From contig NW_026731892.1 in NCBI RefSeq assembly GCF_028476545.1, positions 328,501 through 392,500 of the forward strand: 64,000 nt of DNA, read 5' to 3'. A model generated the notes under the pieces. The model saw only the letters and a program-made list of their open reading frames with translations. It searched no databases and had not been told where the DNA came from. This DNA is from Physella acuta (Eukaryota; Mollusca; Gastropoda; Physidae). The position numbers were made by a program, and so were the translations under genes. Positions 33,501 to 64,000 of this stretch are shown here, piece by piece. Position 1 is the first letter of the stretch. The number at the start of each line of letters is the position of its first letter.

Positions 33501-34883
33501 GTTTCCCATAGTGCTAAATCAATTTCAAACAATTCTATCCCAACTATCAAAACATCTTCTTAAAAGATATGTAACACAATATATTTGTGATCAGCCCTGT
33601 AAATTTCAGGGAAGAATGTAAGTATACCTCAAATTGTATTCATTGGGTGAATGCAATAACAAAGTGACACACCCACACACCTATTACTATTGTCTGATGA
33701 TTGTGTAGTATTTTGACTCCTTTGTTTTCTTTTCAAACTGCTAAAAAACTATATATTATTAAATATTATTTCTAAAGAAATGCATATTGAAAAATGTTTT
33801 CACTAACTACAGACTTAAAGCTGAGCTGCAGGTTATCAGTGAATGTGATTTAAAGACATTGCCAGAAAGCAGAGAAATTCAACTTCTTGTTCTTCAGCAA
33901 GAGCAAATACAACACATAGAACAGCTTGAAGAAACTCTGACATTTTTACGAGCAAAAAGAACTGAAGTTGTCACTGAATTAAAACAAGAAGAAGAAAGTC
34001 ATTCACTTTTGCAGAGTGTGAATGAAGTTTTAAAGGTATGAAAAAAACTTATGTCCGCAGTATGTTTTTCATAAGTAAATTCACTTTGTGGTTAGAATGT
34101 AGGCTTTTAAGTTAATTTGTTCAGATCTTAAAAACATGTTTGTGTTTTATTAATATTAATTTAACAATAGGTGAATGGGGAAATACATTTAAAATTATAT
34201 TACTTTTATGTTCTATGAAATCTATGTCATTCAATTTTAATTTTTTGATAAATAAGTACATTTATATAGTAAATTTTTTAAACAAGCAAATAAAATTTGA
34301 AAATTGTTAGTACTGAAATACCAATACTTTAGATTACTAATTTTGTTCTTCTACATTATTGACTTCGATACTTGCGCTTTATTAATTAAAGTAATTTAAA
34401 AATTACCCATCTACGTAATCAACTTTAAAAAAAAAAACACCTATTCCCACATTTCAGAAAAAAGTGTCTGCTGTTAACCTAGACGCTGTTGATGAAAATG
34501 ATGTTGCTCACAAAGTAGTGATTGATGAGATGGAAGCAAAATACAAAAACATTGATGATGCTCAAAGGAAGTTCAAAACTATGTTAAAAGAATTTCTTAA
34601 CAAGCATTTTAAAGCCCCAACAAATGTTAAAGAAAATGTCAAGCAAAAAAAATCTGACAATGCTCTGAATGATTCTAGAAGTGTTGATATAGAAAATGTT
34701 TTACCTCTTTACTCAATAGTTGGTATGTTGATAGAACAATCTATCAACAGTCCAGCCCAGCCATACATTGATTTGGATAATAGATTTTGGCCAGAACATG
34801 TGGAGTTTCTTCTGAGGTGTCAGATAGCAATCAAAGATCCTCAGAATTCAAACAGAATGAAATTGGTTCCATTTCATTTATGA
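30568..34883 (+). CDS. CENPK: Centromere protein K (CENP-K)
   Basis: Four exons: 30568-30788, 33501-33617, 33813-34035, 34458-34883; phases agree, 328 residues. CENP-K is a subunit of the CENP-H/I/K/M module of the constitutive centromere-associated network, acting at the inner kinetochore. The protein is largely coiled coil (LKAELQVISEC, EEESHSLLQSVNEVLKKKV). It ends with the family's best conserved block (PYIDLDNRFWPEHVEFLLRC, then QIAIKDP, NRMKLVPFHL), matching vertebrate FWPPYVELLLRNGIALRHPEDPTRIRL. It is longer than human CENP-K (about 269). The N-terminal exon is poorly conserved, so the start rests on the first ATG after an ETS/YY1-like promoter. The first intron (30789-33500) is full of transposon relics. 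Confidence 0.88.
30879..31162. mobile_element. Short inverted-repeat element in CENP-K intron 1
   Basis: The left end GGTAATCTATCGTTTTGGGT (continuing ACGTAAA) is matched in perfect inverse at the right end, 284 bp apart. TTCTAGA flanks both sides (30872-30878 and 31163-31169) as a 7-bp direct repeat. No coding frame. A MITE with ~27-bp terminal repeats; superfamily not assigned. Confidence 0.85.
31250..32123. mobile_element. Element with palindromic inverted ends (CTATTC..CAGTCG family)
   Basis: The 48 bp at 31250-31297 and the inverse of 32076-32123 align end to end with about seven changes. Each end is itself near-palindromic: CTATTCACAGTCGACTGTGA at the right, and a CCCAGCCGG variant at the left. 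A further perfect hairpin lies at 31292-31337. No target duplication found. The interior contains the tRNA-like block at 31966-32024. Confidence 0.7.
31966..32024 (-). other. tRNA-like sequence (SINE relic or tRNA pseudogene)
   Basis: On the minus strand it reads GTGGTCGAGCGGTC (box A-like), and about 30 nt later GTGGGTTCAAATCCATC (box B). The T-arm stem has mismatches and no acceptor stem pairs, so a functional tRNA is unlikely. Confidence 0.5.
32786..33400 (-). mobile_element. Truncated, decayed LINE reverse-transcriptase remnant
   Basis: Minus-strand frames give pieces of a LINE reverse transcriptase in the correct order: SCILLPISFLIVTDWITT near 33340-33395, QLEDLGFEDDISLLSH near 33245-33295 (the catalytic box, normally FADD, here FEDD), VDRFTCLGS, and DFINRCLCYMLNIRWPE near 32888-32938, then GWMGHTL near 32795-32815. 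Frames are broken by several stops and shifts and both ends are missing. The FINRCL-LNIRWPE type is common in invertebrate RTE/jockey-like LINEs; the exact clade is uncertain. Confidence 0.8.
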
Positions 34884-35609
34884 TGTCTATTATTAGCATT
34901 TATATTGTTTTAAAATTGTGGAATTTATAATGATTCTACATGTAAACTAAAATATGACAACTTTTAGACACGGAAAATTTACTTTTTGGAAAGTGGTCTC
35001 CAAAGTAATGTCTATATAATGGTTGTTGTATCTTACAATCGTGTTCATAATTATAGGCAAAGGCTTAAAATTTGTATGCTAATTTTTAACACTGATTTTT
35101 TAGTATGATAACAAGAAATTATGTGTTTTTAACAAAAACATAGATATTATACCAATCCCTTTGTTTATGCATAGGCAACTTTGGAGTTGCATACAGTTTT
35201 ACTATTTATTGTTTTATTTGTTTCTTTTTACATGTTCATATTATTTTTAAAAACATGAAAACTTGTAAAAAAAAAAGTAAAAATTGAATACAAATATTCT
35301 TTACTCATCACACCAAGTAACTTGCTTTGTTTGTTTATAATTGATGAAAAACAGATATTTTATGTAATATTTATAATATATAAAAATTTTCAACCAATGA
35401 AAATGAATGACATTGTTTTATTTGTATAAACATATATATGGAAAACAATTATAACATGTCCGAAGGACAAGTGCAAAACAAGGCATACAAAGTATTGGAC
35501 AATGTGTCCTAGAAAAATATAAACTTTTAAAAATCAGTTTACAATGAAGGTTTGAAATATACTTCACCTTGGCCTCCATACAACATAATTTATCAATTAT
35601 GACATTGTG
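34884..35609. other. Convergent 3' regions of CENP-K (+) and LYPLAL1 (-)
   Basis: About 0.8 kb between two stop codons facing each other. AT-rich, no open frame of note. Confidence 0.6.
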
Positions 35610-35615
35610 TTTATT
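35610..35615 (-). terminator. Candidate polyadenylation signal for LYPLAL1
   Basis: AATAAA on the minus strand about 100 nt after the stop; another at 35417-35422. Confidence 0.4.
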
Positions 35616-35712
35616 TAATGCACAGTAATCGAAAGGCAACAATAAAGGTAGTTTGTATTTTACATAATATCCTCCATCTTGCTATACCAATTTATATTTA
35701 ACATCCAACTTG

Positions 35713-37665
35713 TCAATCAATAAGAGGAATTCTTTCAGTCACCCATGATCTCACTAGTCTTAACTCTGTGGCATTTATAGAATGATCTAAATTTGTCATT
35801 TTATGAAAGTTTCCCACAACACCAAGTTGAGTTAAACGTTTGTACATATTCTGACCCCACTTAAAGTCTATTAGCTCATCTCCATCTCCATGACAAAATA
35901 ACACTGGAGGAATTTGATCTTTGGCTTCCAGTTTCTGCATAAAAGGTGAACAAAAAAAGAACAGTGAAACATTAATAATAACAGTTCTAGCTTAAAGCAT
36001 TTCTTGGGTTAATGTAGAGCAATTGAAATGTATAACTTTATCAGTAGATGTCTAATGAGGCACACATATTTGTAATGCATAACAAAACAAATTGAACTGA
36101 TGTAAAACTTTTTCTTAAAGTTTTATAAAAAATCAACATGTAAAATAATTTATTAAGTATTTACTTTATAAACTTCACTGTTGTTGTAGAGAAAAGTACT
36201 AAGGGAAACAATTCCAGCTATATCAGGTAGATGCCGAAGTCCTAAATGTAGAGCCATTGAAGCTCCCATGGAAAATCCTCCTGAAAAGAATTTATTAAGT
36301 TTAAATTAAACTTCTAAATTTATTATACTCTGTGTGTCTGTTTATCAAATCTATATTTTCAACTTAAAATAACTTTAAAAAGGTCAATAATATTAATTAT
36401 AGACCCTATCTTAAAAAGTTTATGGCATTAAAATATTTTTGAATAGACAAAGAACTTTTAAAAATTTGTTTACTAAATATAGGTTGAGAAGTGTTTTCAT
36501 TTTACCTACAACAATTCTGTTTCTAGGGATGCCTGAACTAACTTCAGCTTCTACTATGTTTTTCAATTGTTCAGCCATAGCATCTATGGAAGACAAACAT
36601 TCTGAGCCATCAGGGTCAAGAGAAACTCTGTCGAACCAAACATTTACTGGGTAGCCTCCTCCTAGAGTATAGGGCCTGTAGTATAAGAAAATTAGAAGTT
36701 TCTATTACAAGCATCAGAAAACACTAATGTAATTGGACCATAAATAATACAAATGAGCTTATAATAATAATTACTTGGTTTCATTGACTACTTTACACTA
36801 CTCTAATTTCATCAAAAATATAAATATTTTTTACCTACATTAAAGGGGCTGTTGGGAAGATAACTTTCACATGTGGAAATGAAAACACACCATTAGAAAT
36901 ATAGTTGATGTCTCCTTGTAAATCTTCTCCAGTTCCACCTTACAATAGAAACCATATTACATATGACCACAGCATAATGACAACAGCAAAGCTAAGTAAT
37001 GCAAACTAACTTGATCATGGCTAAATAAAACAATTTTTTTCCCCTGTGGATTTGAGTGGGAACCCAGTGATGTAACAAAAACTGCCATCTGAAGTACTGG
37101 ATCTATATTCTAAGTGCTGAAATTAACAACCAGACATCTTTCACTTTGCTTTTATATAGTAAATTATAAATAATTGAATAATAAATCAGCATTAGAGACC
37201 TAATGGATAAAAATATTTGGAATTAACTATAAAAATAATGCTTTATTGACTACCTTTCTGGGCCGAGAATAGAATAGTTTCTATTTAATTTCTCATGCAA
37301 ATGTGTTAAAAATTGAATTGCCTGACAAAATGCAGCTTGAATTATTAGGAGATCTAATAATGTCTAATATACAAGTGTGCATCATATCTTTTACCAAATG
37401 GGCCAGCCAAGCACACTGTTGAGTGTTTATTTTTTAAATCTGGAAACAACATCACATGGCAGGTTGATAAATGTACAAACCACCTACTACTTCAACACCA
37501 GAATATTTTTTTAAAAACGTCACAGAGAAAAGTGTGCAACATAAGCCATATTATAATTAATAGGCCTATCAGTATCAATACCTTACCTGATCCATGTAAG
37601 AAAATGAATGCACCAGTGCATTTTTTTATTGATTCATTCATGGCACAGCGTACATATCGCAACAT
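35713..37665 (-). CDS. LYPLAL1: Lysophospholipase-like 1 (acyl-protein thioesterase family)
   Basis: Five exons, listed 5' to 3' on the minus strand: 37665-37587, 36938-36839, 36675-36506, 36280-36165, 35934-35713; phases agree, 228 residues (human about 237). An alpha/beta hydrolase: FIFLHGSG forms the oxyanion-hole region, GGFSMGASMALHLG holds the nucleophile Ser, HGDGDELI the acid Asp and NLDHSI the His. VIFPTAPLMPYTLGGG and VNVWFDR match LYPLAL1 rather than LYPLA1/2. The family are cytosolic serine hydrolases related to protein depalmitoylases; LYPLAL1 itself prefers short acyl chains. The ATG follows an AG, so a 5' UTR exon probably exists. It lies head to head with TTLL5. Confidence 0.92.
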
Positions 37666-38950
37666 CTTTTAAAAAAATTGAACTATAATAGTTTAATTTA
37701 ATGACTTTAATCTTTACTCTAGTCTTTGGTCTTTAACTCTTTACTTGACTTTTTTTTAGGACTGACTTGTCAATTTTTTTTTTTACTTTAGGCAGGTCGT
37801 ATTTTAATATTTTTGTCTTTTGTGTAGGCCCATATTTTAAATTTTTATAATTTAAAATTAACCTGGCCTATTAAATTTAATAATAGATCTAGATATGTAA
37901 GCCTATAGATCTAGATAGATATAGATTATGCGTTTCAGGAAATTTAGATTTACAAATAAATATTGATTCTAAGCCTAAAAAATACTAGATCTAAATAAAT
38001 CTATCGCTAAATGCAAAGAACGAATGTTTAATGAGTTTTCTTTTAGAGTAGTTTCCCTTTAATCCATTGCTACGCTAGGATATGATTGGCCAATGAGCTT
38101 GCCCGAACACGATGGCGGACGAATTCCCCCATCCTTGCTTAACAACAATGTAAACACTATTTTACTTATTTGGTAATTTAAGTAGGCTACATATTTATAT
38201 TCGAGAATTATTCTTTTAAATGTAAAAGCTTATTAAATATTCATTATGAATGTGTCTTTTAATTCAATTAAATTTCAATGAAATCATTCTTAGATCTAGA
38301 GAGATTCCTAATCTCAGTGAGTTCCTCAGTTCACAGTTCTCACTTCAGTTCTGTGAGTTAGAATAGCAATTCACGCCACATTTAAAATTAAAACTAAACT
38401 TTAAAATTTAAAATTTAAAACCTCATTATTTTAATTAGATTTAAACATTACCAATAACCTATCTTAAATGCACCAAACACTTTATTTTGTTAGTTCTTGC
38501 TCATTTGGAGCTACATTAATCATTTTTTAATGAGTTTTTAATTTTTTGGTGACTCAGGTCAATGAGGCAGTGCGGGAAAGTTTTTTCCATAATAACCTCC
38601 TATGAAGTAGATATATGAACCTTACCTAAATTTCAGTCTGAACTGCAGTGTTGACAATGCAGTCGATTAGATTTTTAGCAGAATATGCAGTACATTTTAT
38701 TTTGTTACCTGATTTCTATTTACTATTTAATTAATTCGGGAAGACTTGTCCAGGCAGAGTATTAAAATATTTATTTAAGATTTGTAGGCCTATTTATTTT
38801 ATTCTTCTTTTGAAAAATATTATCATATTAATTAAAGAGAGAAGCATAGTCTGCCACAACACTAGCGCACACATGTCCTAGTCTATGTACTTTGTTCACT
38901 AACTTGTAATGTAAGCTTAATACCATAAACATTAGTCTTATATGTATAGG

Positions 38951-39038
<88 letters not shown>

Positions 39039-39280
39039 TGAAGACAAGTGAAAATATAGTAATTAGCCTAATTGAAATTCATTATTCAATACAAATTAGT
39101 ACAAATTTGAAAACTTGATAAATAAGTGAAAGTAGTAATAAATAAGTCGGCTAATACTAAATATCTCATTGTTTATGTACGTTTTTAAAATTTTCTTTCA
39201 GCCTTGTGGCAGTTTAAAATGGAAATATTGTTCTGAAATATCTTCTGCTAAAGCCACATTAAATAAAACGTAATCATCAA
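37666..39280. promoter_or_regulatory. Shared 5' region of LYPLAL1 (-) and TTLL5 (+)
   Basis: Start codons of the divergent genes are 1.6 kb apart. GATGGCGGAC at 38111-38120 is YY1-like and sits in the least AT-rich part (38040-38160), where a non-coding first exon of TTLL5 could end at a GTAAAC near 38152. A 13-codon frame starts at 38112 and stops at 38153. TTLL5's coding start follows a 3' splice site at 39200-39201, so a 5' UTR intron is likely. Confidence 0.45.
38953..39036. repeat. (TA)n microsatellite, about 42 repeats
   Basis: An uninterrupted TA run of about 84 bp in the LYPLAL1-TTLL5 intergenic or first-intron region. Confidence 0.95.
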
Positions 39281-59449
<20,169 letters not shown>

Positions 59450-59497
59450 CAAGAGGTGAGTTACAGTCTACTCATCAACTTTGGAATGAGCCAAATA

Positions 59498-59575
59498 GAT
59501 ATATATATATATATATACACACACATACATCGCTAGACTGCTAACCCGCAAGTCTGAGTTTGAATCCGAGAACTC
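59498..59575 (+). other. (TA/CA)n followed by tRNA-like sequence
   Basis: A TA/CA run precedes CGCTAGACTGCTAACCCGCA, then GAGTTTGAATCCGAG (box B-like). It looks like the anticodon and T arms of a tRNA-derived SINE without its 5' part. Too little remains to assign a family. Confidence 0.4.
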
Positions 59576-62500
59576 AGTAAACATCCCTGTAAACTTTAAT
59601 ACATACACTAGTGTGCTGCACCTGCCATAGGACATATGCAATGGTTATGGCCTTTAATTATGAGAGCTTGAAAAATAACTGAACCATTATGGAATTATCA
59701 GGGCCTGGAGTCTGTTTCTAGTTTTACAGGTTAATGTTTGTTAACTCTTTACTGCCACTTGGCTACTCTGCCAAACTAAGTGTAGTACTTTAATTTCTGT
59801 GCAGTAATGTAAATTATTTATCCTATGTAGACAAAAATGATTTTAAAAAAGACTATATTGCTATTGTTTTAATTTTTAATAACTGGGTTAATTTTTTAAG
59901 ACAAAAATGTTCTGTGTCAGACAGTAATGGGTTATAGAGACCATGGCAAGGTAGCACCATTTGGTTGCAGCTATATTTTTCATCTATATTAAATTAGAAC
60001 TTATATTGCTATCCATATATTATTTACATTCCAAGTATATTTAAAGCTCCATTAACAATACAAAACAAACTTACTAGTTATTAAATTAACATAAGTAAAT
60101 GTATTAGTAATCTTGCATAGTAAACAAATATATCACAATATAGAATAATCTAACTAAACATCCTTTTTTATTTTGCTTTCAGAATATTTCCCAGCATCTT
60201 TGTCCTGTTTGTCATAAATTTATTGAGTGAAACATGGAGTGGTTCTATAAAGTTCTTTGAGGAATGTGACATGACTGTTACTTGACCAGATGAAAGATAA
60301 AAAGCTGTTTGCCATTTGTATGAACGTTGCAGCTACCAAGTATCTCAAAGTATAAGATGTGATTCCTCTTGTTAGGGACAGATTAAAAATGAATCTACTT
60401 CTAATATTTGCTGATGTACAAATCCATTCCTTTCACTGCGGGTGTTTTCATTTTTTTTTCAAATCAGGAGAAATGTGTGTACAGAAATAAAGCTAAATGT
60501 AAAATTTGTTACCTAAAATTGATTAGTATAATATATTCTAACACTTGAAAATATGTTTGCTTTTAGATGCCTGTTAATTTAATTTGTTATGATAATGAGA
60601 ATAAATTGTCTCAGTTTTAGCTCAGTATCAATGGCAATGTTGATTTATGTTGTAGAATGATTTGATGCTAACTTGAGAAAAATTAACATTCCATTTTCAT
60701 AGTATTCCCACTTTAGCCATTTATATCACATTATTCTTGGCTCAAAATATCCGTCCATCATATTAACAAAGCTATGTAACTGTGATTGCTGTTAAATGCA
60801 GTAAAACCTAAGTGACCAAAATCTTCATCAATGTTAAGCAGCATTTTAGTTTTAAAAATAATACAAACTTAGAAGTGAATTTGTTTTAAACAGGTTGAGA
60901 GGACCCTTTAAGCTTATTTAGTCATGGAGTTTATATGTTCTATAACCCGTTCATGGTTTAAAACAAATTCTGGTTGATTTTCTGTCATTTAAAACATAGA
61001 GGTGGTTGTTGTCTGTATTTTTCAAAGAACTAAAAATTAAATTTTCAGCCTAATCTGAATTACTATTTGTTTTATAAATGAATACATTAATGATATTATT
61101 AGTTTGCTAGTAAAAAAAATTATACTGTCACATTTATTTATCTTCCAATTAAAAAATATCCTGTATATAGAGCATTAATGAAAAAATAATTTTTCATCAT
61201 TTGAAAAATATTGTAGTTGAACTTCCATTTCTGAAAATGGCTTGAGCAACCCATGATAACATAGCAAAGCAGAATATGTAGTTATTTCTCACTCAAAAAT
61301 CAAAATCATTGACCTTAAAATTGTATAGGGCATACATGATTTCTATTAAAATAAATTAACTACTTTAATGTATTTTTGTATTCTTTTGTTATTACAAATG
61401 AAAATTTGACAGTCTGGGGGCACTCATTACAACTTCTTATTTGAGACACTCACCTAATATTTCAAGGATCTGAGCTCTTCATTGTTGAGATACAAAAGGT
61501 TCACTAAAACACTGATTAACTTAAAATTGACAAATCTCAAACAGCAGGACATGTCATGTTCAAGAAATTTTTTAGCCATTTGGAATTACTTAACTAACTT
61601 TTTTTACTTTAAAATTGTTGGTGGAATTGTTTTTGGTTTCACAATATGCTTTAAATAATTAAACCTGCTTCAATTTTTCCAAAAGTAAAGGGTTTTCGAT
61701 TGTATCTTTCCAAAAAGTATACAAAAACCAGGATGATAGATTAAACTCTGTGTTTTTGAGTTGCTGTGTCTATCATAAATCATCTCTTTCTGAAATTAGG
61801 ATTTACTAACTTCCACAGATGATTAAAAATGCCAACAAAGCTGGGGTCCGAATAGATGTATTGAGAAACAGCTGGCAATTTTGATTGTAAATCTGATCAA
61901 GATGTCATTTTTTTACTCAAGTAAAGCGAATCTTGAAACATGCTATTTTAAAAAATCAGAACACTACCAACCATCAGCTATAACACTAACAGAAATACCA
62001 TTTAAAAACCTTTTGATCAAATTAGCATTGCCCAGTATTTATTTGCATGGTTTAATTTTAAAGTTATATAGATCTGTAAGATCTAGATCTATAACTATAA
62101 TTAATTATAATTTAAATCAAAATGGAATTTAAAAGCATTGCACACTATAATCTAGATAGTATGTACTATGTATAGACATTAGCAAAATGGTATTTAGATA
62201 AAGCATGCAAAAATGTTTATTAGCTAGTGTTAGTACTTAATATTTGTATTGAGTTAAAGTAGGATCCTAAAAATAAACCCACATGTACCCGGCCTTCTTT
62301 CTAGTATAAAGTTTATAGTTAATATAATAATAATCTAGAAGTCTATCTATCTATACTAATTCTATACATAATACTATACTAATACTACAAACTATTTTTA
62401 TTTTAACTTAACCCACTGGGGGGTTCTTCAATATTTTATTTTACTGTATCATTATCTTTTGGTATTGCTAGAATATGTATTATGTAGTGTTAAGTTGTTT

Positions 62501-62750
62501 TTTTTTAATTAAGCCGTTGCAAAAATAAATCATAATTTTGCATTCAGACATGATTTTCGGATGTAAAAAGTACCAGTGATTTACAAAACGTTTTTATTTT
62601 TATTAGTAACATAACTTAGAAATAGTAACGGTAACTGCAAATAACGTTTACCGAGTTATGGTCCGTCCCAAAAAAAAAAAGGTCAGGCCAGGATTGATTT
62701 AGTTTCAAAATTTGTGTCAAGGGACATAATGCAAGTTTATTGGTTGTCAA
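59576..62750. other. 3' UTR of TTLL5 and intergenic DNA, no gene seen
   Basis: AATAAA at 60486-60491 may end the TTLL5 transcript. The rest is AT-rich without a supported frame; the short open frame near 61881-62132 looks random. Confidence 0.5.
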
Positions 62751-62756
62751 TGAAAA

Positions 62757-62768
62757 CAAATGGCCGCA
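62757..62768 (+). promoter_or_regulatory. YY1-like site upstream of the DUF4062 gene
   Basis: ACAAATGGCCGC about 105 nt before the start codon at 62873. Motif match only. Confidence 0.3.
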
Positions 62769-62872
62769 TCCTTAGATTTTGAAATCCTGCCATGTATGCA
62801 GCATGCGATAATACAATGTACCTATGGATTTAATCTATAAAGTTTAGTATAGTGGAGTTAGGATAGACCAAA

Positions 62873-63133
62873 ATGAGTAGAAAACTAAAAGATCCACGGA
62901 CTTTAAGGTTATTTTTTTCTTCTCCATTTGGCGGTATGGAGGAAGAACGAGAAGAGCTTACCAGGAAGTACTTCCCTCAGTTCCATCATTTATGTAAAGC
63001 TCGGGGTATCCAGTTTGTTGCTGTAGATATGCGTTGGGGAATCACTTCTGAAGCTGCTGACAATGCCCAAGTCATCAATATTTGTCTGAGGGAGATTGAC
63101 AGATCAGATGTTTTTATTGGATTTTTTGGCCAG
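62873..63133 (+). CDS. DUF4062-domain protein, first exon (NPHP3/TTC41/NWD1 type; partial)
   Basis: 87 codons from ATG (context AAAATGAG) to a GTAGCT donor, phase 0. RTLRLFFSSPFGGMEEEREE, RKYFPQFHHLCKARGIQFVA, VDMRWGITSEAADNAQVINI and CLREIDRSDVFIGFFGQ form the DUF4062 module. That module opens NACHT/TPR proteins such as NPHP3, TTC41, NWD1 and TEP1. These proteins usually continue with RYG, a NACHT ATPase and TPR or WD repeats, which must lie beyond the window. Which member it is cannot be told from this exon. A scaffold or STAND-type switch role is inferred from the family. Confidence 0.8.
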
Positions 63134-64000
63134 GTAGCTGTAGTTAACTGCAGTATAAAATAGACCACATTCTGAAGTCTTACTCAGATAATTAATATTA
63201 TTAAATATATTAGGCCTATTAAATTAATTGTTATAAATATAATTAATAATCATGAGTATACTATAAGACAACAAAAAACAGGGTTTTGCTTAAGATTTGC
63301 TAAGTTTTAGTCGCTGTAGTGCCCAAACTTGCTGCAACTAAGTGTATTTTTTTTAAAAAGTATTTTATTTCTCATAATTTTGCATTTTTCATGATCAGGT
63401 AATGTGAGGTAGATTATTTTAACATTTGATCCTTTATATATTATGACATACCCCCATTTAAAACTAACTCAGGAAAAGTACACTCTACTTAGGCCCTATA
63501 TATTGACATTTAATTTGATTAAAAACCCACATTTGTTTTATTCTTTAATCACTTTAATGTATTGCTCTACAGTACTCTACACTCTACACACTACTGAATT
63601 TACACCCCCCCCCCCACCCTTCTCTTCTAGTTAGGTTAGGAATGGAAAAGTACAGCTAATGCTAGCTGCTAGTTAGTATTTTGGACAAGGGCCACTCATT
63701 TACCTCACCAATCACCTATTCTTTCTGACTTGAGTCACATAACCATCAGAAATGTGTGGGAAGACATACGGATTAAAAGCCCAGATTTTCATAACTTTAA
63801 ATTTAGCAATGTGTGTTGCTGATAGGAATATTTGGTAGCCTACTGTAATGTTTTTGCTCCACCAAATATAATGTTTTTCTTATCTTCTACACTTTTCTTG
63901 CTCTCAGTCACAGACGATTAAAATTGAAGAATAAGTCATCTTTATTTGACTATGCGAACAGTACAGTATCTTTCTTGACCAGGAATTGCCTGTGTAGCGC
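63134..64000 (+). other. First intron of the DUF4062 gene (to window end)
   Basis: No exon continuing the domain (expected R-Y-G start) is visible. Contains a poly-C run at about 63605-63617. Confidence 0.6.

Overview
This is an AT-rich eukaryotic window with intron-rich animal genes. Gene content, intron density, tRNA-derived SINEs and many short DNA-transposon remnants suggest a lophotrochozoan. A gastropod mollusc is my best guess, but the species is not established by anything I can read here. All gene calls were made by joining exons by eye at GT/AG sites with phase checking and comparing the joined protein with remembered family sequences.

Layout. (1) 38-9372 (+): 3' part of a PLEKHD1-like PH/coiled-coil gene, with a probable 18-nt microexon. 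(2) 9373-14771: UTR/intergenic sequence with MITEs and a SINE. (3) 14772-18046 (+): complete 9-exon CRTAC1-like secreted FG-GAP/ASPIC-UnbV gene. (4) 18047-24340: intergenic, with a SINE split by a hAT MITE, a second MITE copy and a long dispersed repeat. (5) 24355-28531 (+): complete cryptochrome-DASH gene. (6) 30568-34883 (+): CENP-K gene whose first intron holds two inverted-repeat elements and a LINE remnant. (7) 35713-37665 (-): LYPLAL1-like serine hydrolase. (8) 39281-59449 (+): complete TTLL5-like tubulin polyglutamylase of about 35 exons, head to head with LYPLAL1. (9) 62873 onward (+): first exon of a DUF4062-domain gene.

The genes share no obvious pathway; this is ordinary animal synteny. 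CENP-K (kinetochore) and TTLL5 (microtubule glutamylation) both concern microtubules, but nothing here links them.

The most unusual signal is a recurring pattern. Minisatellites in PLEKHD1 and TTLL5 are built from, and abut, splice junctions. The best case is in TTLL5 at 54220-54693. A 42-nt exon plus 12 nt of 3' splice site is repeated nine times in a 54-bp unit. Every repeated 3' splice site is in frame with the flanking exons, and the array has no stops. Splice-site choice or copy-number change could therefore add 0 to 8 copies of an 18-residue repeat without breaking the protein.
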